The notes below the pieces were generated by a model. That model did not search any database, was not told the origin of the DNA, and worked only from the letters and a program-made list of their open reading frames with translations. From Vibrio coralliilyticus (GTDB lineage: Bacteria > Pseudomonadota > Gammaproteobacteria > Enterobacterales > Vibrionaceae): a DNA stretch of 64,000 bases. Positions 58,772 to 64,000 of the stretch are shown here, piece after piece (within the stretch, counting starts at the first letter, position 1; the number at the start of each line of letters is the position of its first letter). A program made the position numbers and the translations under genes. The stretch covers positions 1,364,001-1,428,000 of the forward strand of contig NZ_CP024628.1 in assembly GCF_024449095.1 (NCBI RefSeq), in the 5' to 3' direction.

Positions 58772-59236
58772 TTGTTTTTACTAAGAAATATTGAAGAGAT
58801 CCTCGCTTCGATTGCTATTTCAATCACGGTCTTGGTTGTGATTGTGAACGTTGTTTTACGTTACGGGTTTGGCTTTGTCGTCCCTTGGAGCGAAGAGCTG
58901 TCTGTGATCTGCTTTATCTGGGCGGTCTACTTAGGTATTAGCTCTTGTTACAAGCATAAGCTGCATATGGGCGTCGACGTCATAGTCGCTATGCTGCCAA
59001 GCAAAGCGAAACCTGCATTTAGGCTCGGTGTGTCCGTGTTCTTACTGGCCCTCAATATCTTGATGGCGATTCTGAGCTATCAATACCTGATGCTTTCTAA
59101 CAAAGTCACGCCTGTAATGGGCCTGTCGTACTTCGCCATTAATGGCGTACTGTTACTTTGTTTTGTTCTTATGGCTATTCACACAGTGAAGTTCATTGTG
59201 GATGACGTCGCGTTACTTAAGCGTTCACATAAATAG
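58772..59236 (+). CDS. TRAP transporter small membrane subunit (DctQ)
   Basis: A 154-residue protein with four membrane helices (about 8-32, 45-63, 86-106 and 124-146) and the DctQ signature WSEELSVICFIWAVYLGIS. It forms the membrane complex with DctM. The start is TTG 58772, with CGGAGAAG 6-8 bases upstream; no good ATG fits the first helix. It lies 9 bp before dctM. Confidence 0.9.
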   Translation: MFLLRNIEEILASIAISITVLVVIVNVVLRYGFGFVVPWSEELSVICFIWAVYLGISSCYKHKLHMGVDVIVAMLPSKAKPAFRLGVSVFLLALNILMAILSYQYLMLSNKVTPVMGLSYFAINGVLLLCFVLMAIHTVKFIVDDVALLKRSHK

Positions 59237-59245
59237 GTTCTGTCG

Positions 59246-60529
59246 ATGGAAAGCTATCTGCCAATCATCATTCTATTTGTCCTTTTTCTGCTCAATATTC
59301 CCATTGCTTTTTCACTGATCGCATCATCGATGGTCTACTTCTTATTCATCAATGATTCGATTCCCGTGAGCTTGGTTATGCAGCGTTTCATCAGCTCCGC
59401 TGAATCTTTTCCGCTATTAGCGATACCGTTTTTCATTATGGTCGGCTCGGTCATGAATTACGCTGGGATCAGCCGAAGCTTGCTGGCCTTTGCTGACTCT
59501 ATGATTGGCCACAAAACAGGTGGCCTGGCGCAGGTTAACGTAGCATTAAGCACATTGATGGGCGGCATCTCAGGCTCTGCTAACGCTGATGCTGCGATGC
59601 AGTCGAAAATACTGGCGCCAGAAATGACCAAACGCGGTTATGACCTACCCTTTACCGCAGCGGTAACCGCAGCTTCTTCAAGCATCAGCCCAGTGATTCC
59701 GCCGGGTATCAACCTGATCATTTTTGCGTTGCTCGCCAATGTTTCTGTTCACCAGATGTTTATTGCGGGTTATGTACCTGCGCTTCTGATGGCGGCTTCC
59801 CTGATGCTGACCATCGCGTTTATAGCCCGCAAACGTAAGTACAAACCGTCTCGTTCAGAGCCTGCAACAGCGAAAGAGCGTTTCCATTACTTCCTGAAAG
59901 CCGTGCCTGCATTGCTGATTCCTTTCGGTATCATTTTGGGGATGCGCTTTGGTTTGTTTACACCGACAGAGGCAGGTGCGATTGCGGTTCTACTCTGCAT
60001 CATCATTGGCGCATTTGTGTATCGCGAACTTGGCTTTAAACATATTCCCATGATCATGCGTGAAACGGTTCAAGGCACCAGTAGCGTCATGTTCATCATC
60101 ATTGGTGCCATGGTGTTTGGTTACTACATGACGCTGGAGCAAATCCCACACAATGTGGCCTCAGCGCTGATTGAACTGACAGACAACAAACTGGTGTTGC
60201 TGCTACTCATTAACGCTCTGCTGTTGGCCGTAGGGATGTTTATTGAAGGTGGCGCGGCGATGATCATTCTCACGCCATTGCTACTGCCAGCCGTACTGAA
60301 CTTGGGCGTCAACCCAGTTCACTTCGGCATCATTGTCATTGTAAATATCATGATTGGGGGTGTGACACCGCCATTTGGTTCAATGATGTTCACCGTATGT
60401 TCCATCCTAAAGGTACGTATGGTTGATTTTGTACGAGAAGTGGCACCACTACTGTTGGCGCTACTGACGGTGTTGATGCTGCTGACTTTCTCAGAAAGCT
60501 TAGTGATGTTTTTGCCGAATTTACTTTAA
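59246..60529 (+). CDS. TRAP transporter large membrane subunit (DctM)
   Basis: A 427-residue protein with about twelve hydrophobic segments that carries out Na+-driven transport. It has the DctM signature LLAIPFFIMVGSVMNYAGIS, SGSANADAAMQSKIL and SSISPVIPPGINLI, and in the second half TPTEAGAIAVL and GGVTPPFGSMMF. These glycine/proline-rich reentrant hairpins form the substrate path. It works with the DctQ and lipoprotein DctP encoded before it. Confidence 0.95.
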   Translation: MESYLPIIILFVLFLLNIPIAFSLIASSMVYFLFINDSIPVSLVMQRFISSAESFPLLAIPFFIMVGSVMNYAGISRSLLAFADSMIGHKTGGLAQVNVALSTLMGGISGSANADAAMQSKILAPEMTKRGYDLPFTAAVTAASSSISPVIPPGINLIIFALLANVSVHQMFIAGYVPALLMAASLMLTIAFIARKRKYKPSRSEPATAKERFHYFLKAVPALLIPFGIILGMRFGLFTPTEAGAIAVLLCIIIGAFVYRELGFKHIPMIMRETVQGTSSVMFIIIGAMVFGYYMTLEQIPHNVASALIELTDNKLVLLLLINALLLAVGMFIEGGAAMIILTPLLLPAVLNLGVNPVHFGIIVIVNIMIGGVTPPFGSMMFTVCSILKVRMVDFVREVAPLLLALLTVLMLLTFSESLVMFLPNLL

Positions 60530-60562
60530 CACGATGTATTGAAAGAATTTTGAGGTGTAGAA

Positions 60563-61354
60563 ATGAATTCGGTAACGAATGATTTAAACCAAAACTGGAA
60601 ACAGGTCGACTGGGTACTGACGGATGTCGATGACACCCTGACTTGGGAAGGCCGTTTGCCGCCAGAGACCTTAATCGCACTACAAAAATTAAGAGACTCA
60701 GGCAAGAAAGTGGTCGCTGTAACGGGGGCGTGTGCGGGTTGGTGTGACCATATTGCCCAGCTTTGGCCTGTGGATGCCGTATTAGGTGAAAACGGCGCGT
60801 TTATTATGGAAAAGAAAAATGGATATCTTACCTTACGCTCTGGTGTTCCTCTTGAAGCTATCCGCGACGACCAAACAAAGCTAAAAGCGCAGGTTGAAGA
60901 CATCCTACGTGACTACACAGATTTGTCACTGACACTGGATCAATCCTATCGCTTGTGTGAAGTGGCGATTGATATCGGCCAGAACCGACCTCGTGTAGAC
61001 GAAGCCGTGATCGAAGAAATTGTCGCTAAGATTCATGCTTTGGGTGCCCACGCCACCGCCAGCTCGATTCACATTAATGCATGGTATGGCGAGCACTCGA
61101 AAAAGGCGACAGCCACGGCATTCCTTACCGAGAAAGGCCTGTCTAGCCAAGAGATCACAACGCGTGCCTGTTATGTCGGTGACTCAATGAACGACCAGCA
61201 CATGTTTGAAATTATGCCAAACAGTGTTGGGGTCGCGAATATTAAGCACTATTGGGATCGCTTGGCGTTTCACCCTTCGGTCCTAATGACGGAGCCAGGC
61301 GGCTACGGTTTTGCGCAGTTTACTGAAAAGTTGCTAGCACTCAATACTCAGTAA
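60563..61354 (+). CDS. HAD-superfamily phosphatase (Cof/sucrose-phosphatase type)
   Basis: A 263-residue phosphatase: motif I DVDDTLT with nucleophile Asp21 and acid/base Asp23, motif II VTGACAG, motif III Lys (HSKKATATAFL), and motif IV GDSMNDQHMF. The cap is of the C2 type seen in Cof-like and mannosyl/glucosyl-glycerate phosphatases. Its position behind the TRAP genes and near a glycerophosphodiesterase suggests that it dephosphorylates a product of the imported compound. The exact substrate is unknown. The AGGTG ribosome site is near the ATG, 33 bp past dctM. Confidence 0.88.
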   Translation: MNSVTNDLNQNWKQVDWVLTDVDDTLTWEGRLPPETLIALQKLRDSGKKVVAVTGACAGWCDHIAQLWPVDAVLGENGAFIMEKKNGYLTLRSGVPLEAIRDDQTKLKAQVEDILRDYTDLSLTLDQSYRLCEVAIDIGQNRPRVDEAVIEEIVAKIHALGAHATASSIHINAWYGEHSKKATATAFLTEKGLSSQEITTRACYVGDSMNDQHMFEIMPNSVGVANIKHYWDRLAFHPSVLMTEPGGYGFAQFTEKLLALNTQ

Positions 61355-61456
61355 GCAGTTAAGTATTTAGCCCTAAAGTACAACCTGTTAATGCCCAGGA
61401 TATTCAGCTTTTACCATGGAAGGTACTAATCCAACGTAGGCCAATCGACCTAGCCT

Positions 61457-62017
61457 TTATCTATCTTTCAAAAACTGCCTAACAACCCAACTAAAGAAGA
61501 CAACGGGTGGGACAACTTGAATGAATAATAAGATAGGCTTAGGAAAGAAATAGATCAACGCAATCAAAATTGATAGAAAAAGAATAATAAGACGCACAAC
61601 ATAACGTGCGTAGTAAGACAAGTCATGCACACCTGCAGCAGTTTGAGGCTCATCAATGAGCCTCAACACAGACTGAATTTTGACCGTTTCGGTGCCACCT
61701 TGGGAAGAGTGATGTTCTACATCTGTGTATGTTGCATTGTTTGAGCTTTCGACATAAGTTACCCCACTCAAATCGTATATCTGTGAAAATGGGTATTTAA
61801 GGTCAACAGTGATCCAACTGTCGCATTCGGTTTTAATAATACAGAAATTCTTGATTTGATTTCCTTCTTCTATCTCCTTGTAAACGAGGTCTACAAGCTT
61901 TGTAGGCATCTTTGATGCCATGAGAAACTGGAAACACGCGTGGCAAATTCCGCCTCTAGAGGCTAATGCATTGGGGGCGACAAACTTATAGCACTTATTG
62001 CAAGTAAATATGCCCAT
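61457..62017 (-). CDS. Zinc-ribbon membrane protein, unknown function
   Basis: A 186-residue protein. The N-terminus has a four-Cys zinc ribbon (FTCNKCYKFV, then GGICHACFQF), the middle (about 60-125) is a soluble domain with no recognised motif, and the last 50 residues hold two hydrophobic helices (LIILFLSILIALIYFF and PILLFIQVVPPVVFFSWVV). I do not know a named family. It looks chromosomal and intact, with AT-rich codon use slightly unlike its neighbours. The promoter must be local, since 129 bp separate it from the gene behind it. Confidence 0.65.
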   Translation of the reverse strand: MGIFTCNKCYKFVAPNALASRGGICHACFQFLMASKMPTKLVDLVYKEIEEGNQIKNFCIIKTECDSWITVDLKYPFSQIYDLSGVTYVESSNNATYTDVEHHSSQGGTETVKIQSVLRLIDEPQTAAGVHDLSYYARYVVRLIILFLSILIALIYFFPKPILLFIQVVPPVVFFSWVVRQFLKDR

Positions 62018-62146
62018 AACTGAAGGCCTAATTCGGAATTACCTCGTCTTACGATAATTCTAGAACAGTACCTTATATATGTTGAATGATGAGACTAGGG
62101 GAAGGGCGCTCCACTAGTCCGGTGCTTTCTGACATTATTATTAATA

Positions 62147-62392
62147 TTATCGATGCGCACTAATCAATCGCTTATGGAGCTGATCTTTCATCACTGCCTG
62201 ATCATGCTTCATTTTGTGCATTTCTTCATCACTAACAGGAGAGTCCATCATCTCCAATTTGCGGATTTCCTTATCTAGTGAATCGTAGGACTTCATTGCA
62301 GCGAGAAAATTTTCATCCATTTTAGCTAATGCTCGAATGGTTTCTTTGTACTGTGGAAACTCATTGAGTAGAGAGTGATCTTCACCTAGCAT
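62147..62392 (-). CDS. DUF465 (YdcH-like) small protein
   Basis: An 81-residue, wholly helical and charged protein. It starts MLGEDHSLLNEFPQYKETIR, the DUF465 pattern (short helix, then H-x-L-x-x-E-F-P), followed by a heptad-like segment ending KMKHDQAVMKDQLHKRL. E. coli YdcH is of similar size and function unknown. A single gene with GGAG-type ribosome site. Confidence 0.85.
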   Translation of the reverse strand: MLGEDHSLLNEFPQYKETIRALAKMDENFLAAMKSYDSLDKEIRKLEMMDSPVSDEEMHKMKHDQAVMKDQLHKRLISAHR

Positions 62393-62564
62393 AACGGCTC
62401 CTTTGCTTATCTTAGTCGATTTGGTTAGGTTGTTTTTTATACAAACATAGCACCCTTAATTACCCATCGTTGCGATCTCAATCGACAACTTCACTCGGGA
62501 CTCTATTTTTGACCAAATCTTAACTTTCTCTAACTCTCTTCTCTGTTGTTCACAATGGCATAAA

Positions 62565-63464
62565 TCAAAATGCCCCAAAATAATATACTATAAGGGGGAT
62601 CGTAATCAGTGATAACAGGGATGATATGACAAGCGCAAGGGATAGTGCGTAGTTTACCTCTTGGCGACATTTACCGCTAAAGCCTAACGTATTGAGTCCA
62701 ATTGGTAAGCCTGCCAGCAAACATATTTGTTTGGTCATCGTTAGCGAAAATGGGCTTAGGACAACAAAGAAGAAAGCTGGCATTAATACGACCTTTGTTA
62801 ACGAGATAATAAATGCCGCCTTAATGCCCTGTACATTCAATCGATTAGCTGTTAATCGAGCGCTTAATACCCAAATTGTGCCAAACTGTAATACGTATAC
62901 CGTCGATGACTTAAGGTATGCGACTTCTACTCCTTGCCATACCTGTAATTTCGATAACACAAAACCAACTAATATTGCCCACGACAAAAGTGGAACATTG
63001 GGTAGAGCTCGTTTTACCTTTTTTGCTCCTCGAACAGCCGCAAGCAAAGATGCACACATAAACAGAACGAAGGAGTGAAAAGGAATAATCATATAGATCA
63101 GTGAAATGACCGATTCATTACCTAACCACAAAAACAGCGGAACACCAACCAACACTAAATTTGAAAAACTTGTATTGAGCGCAATACTCACCGATTCATT
63201 GTGCCCACCGACTCCCAAAAAACGACAGCAACACAGATAAACCCCCACCATGAATACAACAGCAAGTAGATAGTAAACTCCTGAGTAACTCAGCAATGCT
63301 TTAAAACTTATCTCTCCCAAGGAAACTAAAAACAACATTGCCAACGGAAGGATGCGATTAATGAATGATGACTCGATAGCTTGACGGTAGGCCAATAGCC
63401 ACGAAGTATTACTCACACATCCTAGCAGAATGAACACCAGTAACCCGAAGAGTTCCGGACTCAT
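62565..63464 (-). CDS. AEC-family (auxin efflux carrier-like) membrane transporter
   Basis: A 299-residue protein with ten hydrophobic segments in two five-helix halves; NTSFSNLVLVGVPLFLWLG in the first half and GLPIGLNTLGFSGKCRQEV in the second are typical AEC motifs. Members carry malate, malonate or other organic acids out of or into the cell. It starts 10 bp behind the acetolactate decarboxylase gene. An earlier ATG at 63500 overlaps that gene; I chose 63464, which has GAGGTG ahead of it. A role in exporting a fermentation acid is a guess from context. Confidence 0.8.
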   Translation of the reverse strand: MSPELFGLLVFILLGCVSNTSWLLAYRQAIESSFINRILPLAMLFLVSLGEISFKALLSYSGVYYLLAVVFMVGVYLCCCRFLGVGGHNESVSIALNTSFSNLVLVGVPLFLWLGNESVISLIYMIIPFHSFVLFMCASLLAAVRGAKKVKRALPNVPLLSWAILVGFVLSKLQVWQGVEVAYLKSSTVYVLQFGTIWVLSARLTANRLNVQGIKAAFIISLTKVVLMPAFFFVVLSPFSLTMTKQICLLAGLPIGLNTLGFSGKCRQEVNYALSLALVISSLLSLITIPLIVYYFGAF

Positions 63465-63474
63465 AAGCCACACC

Positions 63475-64000
63475 TCATCCCTTCCCTCCAGATTCCACAT
63501 GGTGAATGACCTTATGGTCTACTTTTTCAACCTTGTGGGCCAAAAACTCAGCGTTGTCTGGTAAAACAATACTGAACTTTGAAGCGGCCTGTAATGATAA
63601 TGATGCCTGATCGATACTAAAATCATACACATGCCCAGCATACTTTCGATCAGTAGATATAAAGTGAATATGGTAACCCGGTACAGTCATTGGATAAGCG
63701 AATGTTGGAGATTTAAATACAACCATCGTCCCAGTAATATTTTGATATTCATTCACTTGTTCGTTATCAGCAATAAATTGCTTGAGATCAAGGTCATTAT
63801 GACCTGCTGGTTTAGTAATGCTTCTTGCCCGCACAAGATTAAAACGCCCTTCTATTCGCATAACATAAAATACATTGTCTGAAACTAATCGAGGTTTTAA
63901 CAAGCGCGTAAAGTGCGCTTTACTATCGACATTCTCAAGGCTAAAAACGGTGTGAGGATAAAAGTTTGACACAATCGAAAACGGTGTTTTCGTGTCTAAA
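63475..64000 (-). CDS. budA: Alpha-acetolactate decarboxylase, C-terminal part (gene runs off the window)
   Basis: This frame is open to the right edge; the last 175 codons are present. The usual family length is about 235-260, so the start lies outside. The segment TKTPFSIVSNFYP, the EGRFNLVRARS active-site strand (Glu, Arg), and the zinc-site signature VPGYHIHFISTDRKYAGHV with its histidines identify the BudA/AlsD decarboxylase, which turns acetolactate into acetoin in the neutral fermentation pathway that protects vibrios from acid. An in-frame GTG at 63972 is not the start, because the family sequence continues upstream of it. Confidence 0.9.
   Translation of the reverse strand, partial: LDTKTPFSIVSNFYPHTVFSLENVDSKAHFTRLLKPRLVSDNVFYVMRIEGRFNLVRARSITKPAGHNDLDLKQFIADNEQVNEYQNITGTMVVFKSPTFAYPMTVPGYHIHFISTDRKYAGHVYDFSIDQASLSLQAASKFSIVLPDNAEFLAHKVEKVDHKVIHHVESGGKG

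Noticed and set aside
63475..63972. GTG at 63972 as the start of the acetolactate decarboxylase gene
   Set aside because: The reading frame continues upstream to the window edge with family-like residues (TKTPFSIV), so the gene is simply cut by the window.
1..64000. CRISPR array, prophage, integron or tRNA genes
   Set aside because: I saw no regularly spaced repeats, phage gene blocks, attC-like series or tRNA cloverleaf anywhere in the window on reading; a dedicated scan (tRNAscan, CRISPR finder) was not possible.

Overview
The window is a Vibrio chromosome segment. Whole-protein resemblance supports this: VqmA, chitinase A with its catalytic Glu at residue 315 as in V. harveyi ChiA, DeoD, GltS, PutP and the LapD/LapG set all look vibrio-like. 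Two vibrio quorum-sensing small RNAs, a Qrr and VqmR, can be read directly from the DNA. The gene order put operon - PEGA/FGE proteins - vqmR/vqmA - pdxH - lap genes matches what I remember of V. cholerae chromosome II. I therefore infer the secondary chromosome of a Harveyi-like Vibrio, but I cannot name the species.

Layout. 1-6.6 kb: start of a probable secreted collagenase, a DEAD-box helicase, an Lpp-type lipoprotein facing an L,D-transpeptidase, then a photoreactivation operon (ybgA-like gene, MerR regulator, photolyase, with the transpeptidase packed behind it). 6.6-12.3 kb: deoD, an unusual double zinc-ribbon protein, and two overlapping TPR proteins, one with a ruined GGDEF domain and one with an intact one. 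12.3-17.7 kb: EamA exporter, yiaWV-like membrane pair, gltS, the qrr RNA gene with a sigma-54 promoter and LuxO sites, and a DUF368 (PopT-type) lipid-carrier translocase. 17.9-24.4 kb: citrulline hydrolase ctlX, an ABC exporter, a DUF445 protein, an Lrp regulator, and a complete IS4-type insertion sequence. 24.4-30.8 kb: proline catabolism (putA with its C-terminal domain split into a separate gene, putP, and a PutR-like AraC regulator).

31-42.5 kb: two paralogous coiled-coil PEGA proteins, the second carrying a sulfatase-modifying-factor domain; vqmR and vqmA; pdxH; and lapC-lapG-lapD-lapB for c-di-GMP-controlled retention of a giant adhesin. The adhesin itself is not in the window. 42.5-49.3 kb: chitinase A, tryptophanase with a TnaC-like leader peptide, a DUF2057 protein and an HD-GYP phosphodiesterase. 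49.5-55.8 kb: an acetyltransferase, a three-gene copper-delivery operon (unknown protein, SCO, PCuAC), two LysR regulators, two small conserved genes and an MFS exporter. 55.9-61.4 kb: a DeoR regulator and glycerophosphodiesterase divergent from a TRAP transporter and a HAD phosphatase, which together look like one catabolic system. 61.4-64 kb: a zinc-ribbon membrane protein, a DUF465 protein, an AEC-type transporter and the C-terminal part of acetolactate decarboxylase.

Themes. Quorum sensing (Qrr, VqmR, VqmA) and c-di-GMP (a GGDEF protein, a degenerate GGDEF protein, LapD and an HD-GYP protein) are heavily represented, next to genes for surface life: adhesin control, chitinase, collagenase and peptidoglycan-lipoprotein cross-linking. 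The observations I rate highest are the qrr and vqmR RNA genes, the TnaC-like leader, the split PutA, the degenerate/intact GGDEF pair, the photolyase operator set, and the DeoR-GDPD-TRAP-HAD system. I see no CRISPR array, prophage, tRNA or rRNA.
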